DNA of 10,692 nucleotides, from assembly GCA_038062255.1 (NCBI GenBank), contig JBBTXM010000028.1, positions 1-10,692 of the forward strand, given 5' to 3'. Origin of the DNA: JBBTXM01 sp038062255. GTDB taxonomy: Bacteria > Patescibacteriota > Minisyncoccia > UBA11713 > 2-01-FULL-45-33. Positions 1-5,450 of the stretch are shown here, in pieces (the first letter of the stretch is position 1; each line of letters starts with the position of its first letter). The notes below the pieces were generated by a model, which saw only the letters and a program-made list of their open reading frames with translations, ran no database searches and was not told the origin of the DNA. A program made the translations under genes and the position numbers.

Positions 1-539
1 CCGGTCTCTGTGTTTACACGGATTATGTCGCCCTCATTTATGAACATAGGGACATTCATTGCAAGGCCGTTTTCGAGAATTACGGTTTTGGAGCCTCCTG
101 TGGCGGTGTCGCCTTTGTATGACGGAGGAGCTTCTTTAACCAAATAATCTATTTTTACAGGCAGTTCCACTTTTATTATTTTGTCTTTAAATTTATGAGC
201 CGTGATCTCCGTGTTTGGTTTTAAAAATTTGGCGGAATCTCCCAATATTTCTTCTTTGAGTGAAAATCTAGCGGATTTGTCATTTTTTTTGTGGAACCAG
301 TATTCGCCCCTCTGGGAATATATAAATATTCCCGGCTCTTTTTCGATTTCAGCTTCTCCGAACGAATCGCTTTGCTGGAAGGTTTGGGTTCCAACCTTTC
401 CGGTTATCAAATTTCGGAGTTTGGTTTGCGCCGTGGGTCTCCGCTGCTGCATGCGCAAAAAAGCGTACTCAAGAACTTCGTATGGCTCGTTGTCCATCAC
501 AAATATTGTTCCTTTGGTTAAATCCGTATAGGAAAGCAT
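1..539 (-). CDS. efp: Translation elongation factor P, 3' end cut by window edge
   Basis: EF-P binds ribosomes stalled at proline runs and helps peptide-bond formation. Translating the minus strand from the ATG at 539-537 gives MLSYTDLTKGTIFVMDNEPY and 179 codons without a stop up to the window edge. The family is usually about 185-190 residues, so only a few C-terminal residues are missing. The three beta-barrel layout is recognisable: domain I about residues 1-65, an OB-type domain II about 66-125, and domain III with the motif GLAMNVPMFINEGD before the cut. The odd part is the loop that carries the modified Lys34 in E. coli (KPGKG). The ungapped equivalent here is RMQQRRPT, with Gln32 in the lysine position and arginines after it. 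The gene diverges from gatB. A -10-like TATGAT (minus strand, 558-553) lies 13 nt before the ATG. Family assignment is firm; how it is activated is not known. Confidence 0.93.
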   Translation of the reverse strand, partial: MLSYTDLTKGTIFVMDNEPYEVLEYAFLRMQQRRPTAQTKLRNLITGKVGTQTFQQSDSFGEAEIEKEPGIFIYSQRGEYWFHKKNDKSARFSLKEEILGDSAKFLKPNTEITAHKFKDKIIKVELPVKIDYLVKEAPPSYKGDTATGGSKTVILENGLAMNVPMFINEGDIIRVNTET

Positions 540-564
540 TAGAAATTAGGTTATCATAAAAATA
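540..564. promoter_or_regulatory. 25-bp divergent start region between efp and gatB
   Basis: Only 25 bases separate the two divergent start codons. On the plus strand TATCAT (552-557) sits 7 nt before the gatB ATG. On the minus strand TATGAT (558-553) sits 13 nt before the efp ATG. Neither gene has a Shine-Dalgarno match. The two -10-like hexamers overlap, so the promoters would probably exclude each other, and any -35 elements would lie inside the opposite gene. I saw no convincing -35 for either. The hexamers are seen; promoter function is inferred. Confidence 0.45.
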
Positions 565-2091
565 ATGGAATATCAAGCGACAATAGGAATGGAAGTTCAT
601 GCCGAGCTTCGCACCAAAACGAAGATGTTTTGCGCTTCCAAAAATGACCCGGACGAAAAGCACCCGAATATAAATATTTGCCCGGTTTGCGCGGGGCACC
701 CTGGCACTTTGCCAACAGCCAATGAAGACGCGATAAAACATGTTCAGAGAGTTGGGCTTGCATTGGGAGCGAATGTCCAAAAATTTTCCCGGTTCGACCG
801 CAAAAACTATTTTTATCCAGATTTGCCAAAGGGATACCAGATTTCGCAATACCAGCATCCGCTTGTTTTCGGAGGGGAGCTCAACGGCATTCATATAACG
901 CGTGTGCATTTGGAGGAAGATACGGCTCGCCTAATCCATAACGATAAAAACGATACGCTTGTTGATTTCAACAGAGCCGGAGTGCCGCTGATGGAATTGG
1001 TAACCGAGCCGGATTTGCATGATGCCGTTTCGGCGCGGAAATTTTGCGAGGAACTTCAACTGGTTTTGCGGTACTTGGGAGCTTCCGACGCGGATATGGA
1101 AAAAGGCCAGATGCGCTGTGAAGCAAATATTTCCATTTCTTTACTTAGCAACCCGGTTGCTAAGTTGGGAACTAAAGTGGAGGTTAAAAATCTCAATTCT
1201 TTCCGCGCCGTTGAAGAGGCTATTGAATACGAAACAGAACGGCAAAAAAAAGTTTTGGAAAAAGGGGAAGAGGTAATGCAGGAAACAAGGGGTTGGGATG
1301 AAAATAAAAAGCACACTTTTTCCCAGCGAAAAAAGGAATCCGCGCACGACTACCGATATTTTCCGGAACCGGATTTGCCTCCTATGGAATTTTCCGATGA
1401 ATACATAGAGGTGCTCAAAGCCACAATTCCCGAACTGCCTGCCCAAAAAAGAGCAAGATTTCGGGGCGAATACGGCATTTCTGAGCAGTTGGTTGAAACC
1501 TTAGTCAGAGGCAAAAACTTAGCATCTTTTTGGGAGAAAATGGTTTCGGAACTTCGAGGTTGGATTTCTGAAAAAGGGGTAACTCACCCCCCCAACCCCC
1601 CCTCTCTTAATCTAAGAGAGGGGGGAGAAATAGAGACTAAGTCTCTATTTGGGGGGAGAGTTATAGAAGCGATGAAAATTGCGGCAAACTATTTTACATC
1701 TGACCTTTTGGGATTGATTAAAGAAAAAGAAATCCTGATTTCTGAAATTCTAATAAAACCGGAGGAGTTCGCGGAGTTGATAAAAATGATAGTTCAAGGC
1801 GAGATTTCGTCCCGCGCGGCCAAAGACGTTTTGAGGCATATGGTTGAAAAGGGAGGGGATCCGTCAACTATTGTTCAAGACAAGGGTTTGGGGCAGTTAA
1901 GCGATGAAAAATCGTTGGAAGAATCCGCACGCAAAATAATTTCCCAAAATCCCAACGCAATTTCCGATTATAAAAAAGGCAAAACAAACGCGCTTCAATT
2001 TTTAGTGGGGCAGGTGATGAAAGAGACAAAAGGGGCCGGCAACCCGGAGGTTATAAAGACCCTCTTGACAAGGTTAATAGGGGGTGTATAA
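565..2091 (+). CDS. gatB: Asp-tRNA(Asn)/Glu-tRNA(Gln) amidotransferase subunit B
   Basis: GatB is the tRNA-binding and kinase subunit of the GatCAB complex, which converts Glu-tRNA(Gln) or Asp-tRNA(Asn) to the amidated form in the cytoplasm. Family motifs appear in order: IGMEVHAEL (residues 7-15), CPVCAGHPGTLP (39-50), DRKNYFYPDLPKGYQISQY (78-96), the EEDTARLIH and DFNRAGVPLMELVTEPD block (117-150), KGQMRCEANISI (180-191), KVEVKNLNSFR (204-214) and DYRYFPEPDLPP (262-273). A helical and YqeY-type C-terminal domain follows. At 508 residues it is longer than the usual 475-480. The excess is mostly residues 340-366, encoded by a palindromic repeat element. In the first zinc-type cysteine pair only Cys23 remains (FCASKN). 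There is no ribosome binding site; TATCAT lies 7 nt before the ATG, suggesting a leaderless mRNA. gatA and gatC are not in the window. The last codons also form the promoter of the downstream RNA. Confidence 0.97.
   Translation: MEYQATIGMEVHAELRTKTKMFCASKNDPDEKHPNINICPVCAGHPGTLPTANEDAIKHVQRVGLALGANVQKFSRFDRKNYFYPDLPKGYQISQYQHPLVFGGELNGIHITRVHLEEDTARLIHNDKNDTLVDFNRAGVPLMELVTEPDLHDAVSARKFCEELQLVLRYLGASDADMEKGQMRCEANISISLLSNPVAKLGTKVEVKNLNSFRAVEEAIEYETERQKKVLEKGEEVMQETRGWDENKKHTFSQRKKESAHDYRYFPEPDLPPMEFSDEYIEVLKATIPELPAQKRARFRGEYGISEQLVETLVRGKNLASFWEKMVSELRGWISEKGVTHPPNPPSLNLREGGEIETKSLFGGRVIEAMKIAANYFTSDLLGLIKEKEILISEILIKPEEFAELIKMIVQGEISSRAAKDVLRHMVEKGGDPSTIVQDKGLGQLSDEKSLEESARKIISQNPNAISDYKKGKTNALQFLVGQVMKETKGAGNPEVIKTLLTRLIGGV
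1143..1165. repeat. 23-bp inverted repeat inside gatB
   Basis: ACTTAGCAACC at 1143-1153 is followed by one base and then its exact reverse complement, GGTTGCTAAGT, at 1155-1165. It encodes the variable stretch SNPVAKLG just before the conserved GTKVEVKN motif. Most bacterial GatB proteins are, from memory, about two residues shorter here. This looks like a short palindromic repeat tolerated in a surface loop. The symmetry is seen; insertion is inferred. Confidence 0.6.
1581..1662. mobile_element. MITE/REP-like palindromic element inserted in frame in gatB
   Basis: Outer imperfect inverted ends (AACTCACCCCCCC at 1581-1593, GGGGGGAGAGTT at 1651-1662) enclose two perfect hairpins. The first has a 13-bp stem, 1597-1609 with 1613-1625, and a 3-nt loop. 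The second has a 10-bp stem, 1628-1637 with 1641-1650, and a 3-nt loop. It is translated as GatB residues 340-366, a low-complexity segment rich in proline and glycine. A second element with the same plan in reverse orientation lies at 6960-7055. No transposase is encoded, so it would be non-autonomous. A RAYT/REP-type origin is only a guess. Confidence 0.8.
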
Positions 2092-2092
2092 T
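2065..2092 (+). promoter_or_regulatory. Sigma70-type promoter of ncRNA A, inside the end of gatB
   Basis: A consensus -35 TTGACA (2065-2070), a 16-bp spacer and a consensus -10 TATAAT (2087-2092) are present. The -35 is read as the Leu-Thr codons near the GatB C terminus and the -10 overlaps the GatB stop codon TAA. The start point is expected near 2099. The same promoter with identical spacing recurs at 3306-3333. Confidence 0.85.
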
Positions 2093-2098
2093 GGCAAA

Positions 2099-2534
2099 GT
2101 ACGGTTCTGGGCCTGAAAGGGTTGAACAAATGCCCAAGGAAGTCCCGAGGAACAGACTGACCGCCCTATATGGCAAATTGACTGCGATGCAGAGGTTTGC
2201 CTCGAGAAATAGGGTGCAATATATCGTAAAATCCTGAGGGGTAAGGGGGAACTGTGGAGACACTGGCGGTCGATGATCGTCGGGGTCGAATGAAGCGGTT
2301 TCCCCACGCACTTTTAAATCAAATTATGGCGGAGTTCGGATCGATATGCGATGGTCCCGTGGGACCAGATAAGTCTCCCGATCCATGGCTGGTAAACTCG
2401 AGTAATACAGTCCTCCGCCACCCAATTTGGGGCAAGATGGTCTGCTTATTTCGGCAGACAAATACGATAAAAAGAAATACAATTAATCTAAACGCCCCCT
2501 TCAGGCCAGCGCAAAGCGCTGGCCTTTCTCTTTT
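2099..2534 (+). ncRNA. Structured non-coding RNA A, family unknown
   Basis: A roughly 436-nt transcript is predicted between a consensus promoter and an intrinsic terminator. Complementary segments that I can see: P1 closes the molecule, GGCCTGAAAGG (2110-2120) with CCTTCAGGCC (2498-2507). GACCGCC (2159-2165) pairs with GGCGGTC (2265-2271) and encloses a GGCAAA/TTTGCC hairpin (2172-2177 with 2196-2201). GGGGGAA (2245-2251) pairs with TTTCCCC (2299-2305). TGGCGGAG (2327-2334) pairs with CTCCGCCA (2413-2420) and encloses the GGTCCC/GGGACC hairpin. A further GTCTGC/GCAGAC hairpin lies near 2440-2460. ncRNA B shares P1, the GGGGGA/TCCCC helix, the 26 bases at 2308-2333 and the terminator, while the intervening sequence differs. 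I do not recognise an RNase P, SRP, tmRNA or 6S signature. An open frame crosses the 3' half but has no ribosome binding site and reads through the terminator. Confidence 0.72.
2503..2534 (+). terminator. Intrinsic terminator of ncRNA A
   Basis: AGGCCAGCGC (2503-2512), loop AAA and GCGCTGGCCT (2516-2525) form a perfect 10-bp stem followed by TTCTCTTTT. It would also end gatB read-through. Its 5' arm shares AGGCC with the 3' strand of P1, so the two helices cannot form at the same time. Confidence 0.88.
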
Positions 2535-2563
2535 CGCCCATTCGCTTTATTTTGTGTATTTTT

Positions 2564-2607
2564 AAATGTTCCAATTTGAAAACGATCGTACTCAAACTGA
2601 CACATTT
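2564..2607. promoter_or_regulatory. 44-bp dyad site S1, downstream side of the regulator gene
   Basis: AAATGT (2564-2569), 12 bases, the palindrome ACGATCGT (2582-2589), 12 bases, ACATTT (2602-2607). The inner arms TTTGA (2575-2579) and TCAAA (2592-2596) are also symmetric about the same centre. It matches site S2 at 34 of 44 positions. It lies 26 bp beyond the end of the regulator gene and 30 bp after the ncRNA A terminator. It may be an operator or a recombination site; neither is shown. Confidence 0.65.
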
Positions 2608-2633
2608 GTACTTTGATATAAACATTGCTATTC

Positions 2634-3215
2634 TTAATGCAATCCAAAATAAGTTTTTAAATGCAGTTCATTATCTATGTGTTCTGCGACAATATATCGC
2701 GTATATGGACGTATTTCCCAAAACTCTATAACAAATTCTATTTCGTTGTAACATTCGAACGGATGCACAAATACGCTTTTTTGAAACTGATAAAATCCCA
2801 TTTGTTTTAAAGAATGTGCTAATGCATTTCTAGCTTTTTTCTTGTGCTCCGGAATATCAAAAAGAATTATACGCCACTTTTTATCCCATTTTTTCATTTC
2901 AGGAACTTTTATTTCATCTATTTTGTATGTAAGTGCCTTTTTCTTTCCTTGGTCAGTAAGTATTATCGTCGTGCTATCATCCAAATTATCTTTTTCATCA
3001 ATCAATTTAGATTTATAAAGTGTTGCAATTGCTTGATACAAAGTGCGGCGATTGATTTTTTCCCAATCTTTTTTTGCGCTTTTTATGATATAGGCGTATT
3101 GTTTGGGGGAATAAGAAAATCCGAGCGAAGTTCCGCTTAATAAAAGTAGTAAAATTTTTTGAGCGGTTGGTCCTAATCTTGGTTCGTTATATCTTTTTAA
3201 TTTTTTTATCTTCAT
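2634..3215 (-). CDS. PaaX-like winged-helix regulator with Cas2-like domain
   Basis: This 193-residue cytoplasmic protein has a basic N terminus and a winged-helix region (about residues 12-95) containing RRTLYQAIATLYKSKLI and a beta wing near DSTTIILTDQGKKK. A ferredoxin-like domain (about 108-193) begins with KWDKKWRIILFDIPEHKKKA and continues with MGFYQFQKSVFVHPFE, the pattern shared by Cas2 and the middle domain of PaaX repressors. PaaX proteins are larger and have an extra C-terminal domain that is absent here. No CRISPR array or other cas gene is present, so a DNA-binding regulator is the better reading. A nuclease or toxin-like role cannot be excluded. There is no ribosome binding site. 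TAAAGT lies 6 nt before the ATG with TTGCAC 17 bp further upstream, inside dyad site S2, which would suit autoregulation. The gene sits between two paralogous ncRNAs and between two copies of a dyad site. Confidence 0.8.
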   Translation of the reverse strand: MKIKKLKRYNEPRLGPTAQKILLLLLSGTSLGFSYSPKQYAYIIKSAKKDWEKINRRTLYQAIATLYKSKLIDEKDNLDDSTTIILTDQGKKKALTYKIDEIKVPEMKKWDKKWRIILFDIPEHKKKARNALAHSLKQMGFYQFQKSVFVHPFECYNEIEFVIEFWEIRPYTRYIVAEHIDNELHLKTYFGLH

Positions 3216-3240
3216 ATTTCTACTTTAATGAATAATTAGA

Positions 3241-3284
3241 AAATGTGCAAATTTCACAACGATCGTCCTCAAAAACGCACATTC
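3241..3284. promoter_or_regulatory. 44-bp dyad site S2, between regulator and ncRNA B promoters
   Basis: AAATGT (3241-3246), 12 bases, ACGATCGT (3259-3266), 12 bases, ACATTC (3279-3284). The better-paired arms are AATGTGC (3242-3248) and GCACATT (3277-3283), exactly 10 bases either side of the central palindrome. It lies 25 bp upstream of the regulator start and 21 bp upstream of the -35 of ncRNA B, so a bound protein could affect both. Operator function is inferred from position and symmetry. Confidence 0.68.
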
Positions 3285-3305
3285 TAATATTCTAGTTTCT
3301 AGGTG

Positions 3306-3333
3306 TTGACAAGATTAATAGGGGGTGTATAAT
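3306..3333 (+). promoter_or_regulatory. Sigma70-type promoter of ncRNA B
   Basis: TTGACA (3306-3311), a 16-bp spacer and TATAAT (3328-3333). Positions 3306-3361 match 2065-2120 at 51 of 56 bases. Read in the frame of gatB, the promoter still spells the GatB C-terminal peptide LTRLIGGV followed by a stop. Confidence 0.85.
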
Positions 3334-3339
3334 AGCAAA

Positions 3340-3650
3340 GTACGGTCCGAGGCCTGAAAGGTTTGGCATAACTAAAGCCCAATGAAGCCCACACAGGTAC
3401 AGAGTTTTACTGCCAAAAAACTCATTGGCAATGGGATAAAAAGACGGCTTGGTCCAGCCCGATTTAAGGGGGAGGATGCTTTCAAGCGAAGAACAAACAG
3501 GTCTATTATCCCCGCACTTTTAAATCAAATTATGGCGGAAATGCTGGCGCAGATTCTAGATATAAGTCGCTCGGCTGGGCTCCCGGCAGAAATGCCTTGG
3601 AGCCCTCCGCCACCCTTCAGGCCAGCGCAAAGCGCTGGCCTAGCTTTTTA
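3340..3650 (+). ncRNA. Structured non-coding RNA B, paralogue of ncRNA A
   Basis: A roughly 311-nt RNA. P1 is GGCCTGAAAGG (3351-3361) with CCTTCAGGCC (3614-3623). GGGGGA (3468-3473) pairs with TCCCC (3509-3513). The conserved 26-base block is at 3514-3539. TGGCGGA (3533-3539) pairs with TCCGCCA (3606-3612). Inside that helix GGGCTCC/GGAGCCC (3577-3583 with 3599-3605) carries a GGCA-GAAA-TGCC tetraloop hairpin (3585-3596). In the 5' half CCAATGA and TCATTGG pair and enclose a GAGTTTT/AAAACTC hairpin. Compared with ncRNA A it lacks about 70 nt between the last helix and the terminator, and its internal sequence is different. That pattern, with helices kept and sequence changed, supports RNA function over a protein product. 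No known RNA family is recognised. Confidence 0.7.
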
Positions 3651-4534
3651 GCTTCTTTTTCGCCAACCCATTTTATTTCTTTGTTGCGCCTCCAATATGT
3701 CATTTGCCGCTTGGCGTACCTGTTTATTTCTGTTTCTAATTTTTTAATCATGTCACCTTTTTTCAACTGACCGCGAAGATATAGCGAAACATATCTGTAT
3801 TCGAGTCCCAATTCAAAAAGCCTTTTCCAGGTTATTCCTCCGCCAGCTGGCGGATGTCGGAGTTTTTTTATTTCTTTTATGATTCCCGGAATTCTTACAA
3901 CCAAACGCTTATGTATGCGTTTTTTTAAATCTTCTTTTGAGCGTTTGATTCCAATCCAGAGAATGTTTTCAGGTTGAACGCCTTTTTCGGTGCTGCGAAA
4001 GCTTTTCGAAAACACAAGGCGTTCTCCCTTTACAATCTCAATCGCCCTCTCCAACCTCACTTTATTATTTCTGTCTATATTTTTCGCTTTTTTCGGGTCA
4101 AGTTTTTTTAGTTTGTTAAATAGTTGAGCGGTTGAAAGTTTTTGTAGTCTCTTTCTTAATCTGGGGTTTAGGGGGACGTTGGATAATTCCACTCGACCTA
4201 CTGCCGAATCAATATAAAAACCAGTTCCTCCAACAATAATCGGAATTTTATTTTTTTGCCAGATTTTCTGCGTTGCTTCCTCCGCGCATTTTTTGTAATC
4301 GTGCGCTGTAAATATTTTTTTAGGATTTGCGATATCAAGGCAATAATGTTTTACGCCGTTCATTTCTTTTTTGGTGATTTTTCCAGAACCTATATCTAAT
4401 CCTTTGTAAACTTGGCGCGAATCGGCGGAGACTATTTCCCCATCTATTTTTTTTGCCAAAGAAACCCCTAAATTTGACTTTCCGGAAGCGTTGGGTCCGA
4501 GTATTACGATAAGCTTCTTATTCATTGACTCCAT
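3617..4534 (-). CDS. miaA: tRNA dimethylallyltransferase
   Basis: MiaA transfers a dimethylallyl group to N6 of A37 in tRNAs that read U-starting codons. The 305-residue protein has the P-loop GPNASGKS (residues 13-20), the substrate motif ADSRQVYKGLDIGSGK (37-52, Asp38 being the likely catalytic base), GGTGFYID (102-109), LERAIEIVKGER (161-172), LFELGLEYRYV (239-249) and RYAKRQMTYWRRN (272-284). Length is normal for the family. There is no good ribosome binding site before the first ATG. A GGAG lies just 3 nt before an in-frame ATG at codon 4, so residue 1 is uncertain. Two oddities: residues 227-232 (HPPAGG) are encoded by a 16-bp palindrome, and the C-terminal LGQRFALA is encoded by the terminator hairpin of the convergent ncRNA B. 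Confidence 0.96.
   Translation of the reverse strand: MESMNKKLIVILGPNASGKSNLGVSLAKKIDGEIVSADSRQVYKGLDIGSGKITKKEMNGVKHYCLDIANPKKIFTAHDYKKCAEEATQKIWQKNKIPIIVGGTGFYIDSAVGRVELSNVPLNPRLRKRLQKLSTAQLFNKLKKLDPKKAKNIDRNNKVRLERAIEIVKGERLVFSKSFRSTEKGVQPENILWIGIKRSKEDLKKRIHKRLVVRIPGIIKEIKKLRHPPAGGGITWKRLFELGLEYRYVSLYLRGQLKKGDMIKKLETEINRYAKRQMTYWRRNKEIKWVGEKEAKKLGQRFALA
3619..3650 (+). terminator. Intrinsic terminator of ncRNA B, overlapping the 3' end of miaA
   Basis: AGGCCAGCGC (3619-3628), AAA and GCGCTGGCCT (3632-3641), followed by AGCTTTTTAG. The stem and loop are identical to those of ncRNA A. On the opposite strand the same bases encode the last eight MiaA residues, LGQRFALA, and part of the stop codon. 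Confidence 0.83.
3839..3854. repeat. 16-bp perfect palindrome inside miaA
   Basis: TCCGCCAGCTGGCGGA is fully self-complementary. It is read as part of HPPAGG just before the conserved GLEYR helix of MiaA, where related proteins, from memory, have a shorter loop. It resembles a dispersed short palindromic repeat. Copy number elsewhere in the genome cannot be seen here. Confidence 0.55.
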
Positions 4535-4553
4535 AATTTAAATTTAATACCAT
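4525..4553 (+). promoter_or_regulatory. Candidate promoter of the secreted protease-like gene
   Basis: TTGACT (4525-4530), a 17-bp spacer and TACCAT (4548-4553) predict a start near 4560 and a short leader containing GAGGTGG at 4579-4585. The -35 overlaps the first codons of the divergent miaA gene. The -10 is a weak match. Confidence 0.45.
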
Positions 4554-4589
4554 TAAATCAGGTGTTTTGAAATAAAGCGAGGTGGTTTT

Positions 4590-5420
4590 GTGGGACGGAT
4601 TTTGGCGCTAGTTTTAATATTTTATTCTCTGTCTTTTGGCCAAAAAGCAAAAAATATTTTAAATGTGGATGAACCGGGCAAAGCGATTTTAAAGACATTT
4701 GCCATGTGCGAATATAAACTGGTTTTAAAAGATCCTAAAGACAAGGAAATAAAAATCGGCGTTACTCAAATTGGAAATAGCTGGTTTGCCGGGAGTCACG
4801 GGGAAAAATTTGATTACATTGTAACCGTAAACCATTTGATAAAATGCGACTCTACCATTGTTGAGCTTGAACAAGGAGGAATTCTTGATAAATACGATAA
4901 AATTCACGATGAAGACCTAAGGATAACCAATGTAATTGGTTTAAAGGACGGGCAGCTAAAAAATATTTCCGCTTATACTTTTGAAGGAATTCCGGTACGC
5001 GATATAAAAATTTTATTTGACAGCCCTGTTTCTGGCGACGATGCGGATAAAGCTTTGTTGGGCGGGGTTGTGGACGAAAACGTTTTCCATAACCATTTTA
5101 TTTTGATGGAAGACGGGGTTTTTGATGAAATATTTTATAAAAACGGCATAGGGAAAGCAGTAGTGGTTCGCGGGTTTTTTTCCTTAGATGGCGGATGGCG
5201 GTTTCGATACAAAACTTTAGAAATTGAGTCTTTATGGCCGGAAGTCTTTCAGGCGAGCGGGTTTTTAAATTCCAGTCTTTCTGGAAATCCGGTAACTTAC
5301 TTCCACGACGACAGGCTTTACGCTATCGGCATTGCGGCCAGCGTGGAAAAAAATGTTCCAGACATGGCGTATGTAACAATTGTGAAAAAAAGTTTTTTAG
5401 AAAAAAGAAATAAAAAGTAA
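4590..5420 (+). CDS. Secreted trypsin-like serine protease-like protein
   Basis: The 276-residue protein starts at GTG, four bases after the ribosome binding sequence GAGGTGG. Residues 2-17 form a hydrophobic export signal (GRILALVLIFYSLSFG) with no lipobox cysteine, so it is either cleaved or acts as an anchor. The rest reads like a chymotrypsin-fold peptidase: YIVTVNHLIK (76-85) matches the Thr-x-x-His motif with His82, VRDIKILF (136-143) matches the Asp-Ile-Ala-Leu-Leu motif with Asp138, and LSGNPV (230-235) matches Gly-x-Ser-Gly-x-Pro with Ser231, followed by YAIGIAA (244-250). The His-Asp and Asp-Ser spacings (56 and 93) are close to those of chymotrypsin. The residue before the Ser-Gly pair is Leu rather than Gly-Asp/Asn, so activity is uncertain. 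It is monocistronic, divergent from miaA and convergent with thrS across 7 bp. The target is unknown. Confidence 0.68.
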   Translation: MGRILALVLIFYSLSFGQKAKNILNVDEPGKAILKTFAMCEYKLVLKDPKDKEIKIGVTQIGNSWFAGSHGEKFDYIVTVNHLIKCDSTIVELEQGGILDKYDKIHDEDLRITNVIGLKDGQLKNISAYTFEGIPVRDIKILFDSPVSGDDADKALLGGVVDENVFHNHFILMEDGVFDEIFYKNGIGKAVVVRGFFSLDGGWRFRYKTLEIESLWPEVFQASGFLNSSLSGNPVTYFHDDRLYAIGIAASVEKNVPDMAYVTIVKKSFLEKRNKK

Positions 5421-5450
5421 TCGCTCTTTAACCGAGGTTAAGGAGCGATT
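5419..5450. terminator. Bidirectional terminator shared by protease-like gene and thrS
   Basis: AATCGCTCTTTAACC (5419-5433) pairs with GGTTAAGGAGCGATT (5436-5450) through 15 pairs including one T-G wobble. On the plus strand it is followed by CTATTTT; on the minus strand it is followed by ACTTTTTA. It covers both convergent stop codons. Confidence 0.8.

Noticed and set aside
376..402. Imperfect inverted repeat in the EF-P gene (GGAAGGTT with AACCTTTCC)
   Set aside because: The arms differ by an indel and the encoded residues fall in a normally conserved region, so it is not convincing as an inserted repeat.
2099..2534. RNase P RNA as the identity of ncRNA A (GGAAGTCC-like and GGTAAACTC-like fragments are present)
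   Set aside because: The fragments are not in the right order or context, the universal 3' element with GGCTTA is missing, and ncRNA B has none of them. Only a covariance-model search could settle it.
2564..3284. CRISPR locus suggested by the Cas2-like domain and two direct repeats
   Set aside because: There are only two degenerate repeats about 640 bp apart with a gene between them, no spacers and no cas1. The Cas2-like fold also occurs in PaaX regulators.
2254..3651. Two rightward open frames (2254-2565 and 3382-3651) with similar peptides LLNQIMAE and PFRPAQSAGL
   Set aside because: The similarity lies only in DNA blocks shared by the two RNAs, the parts between differ in length and sequence, no ribosome binding site precedes them, and both read through the terminator hairpin.
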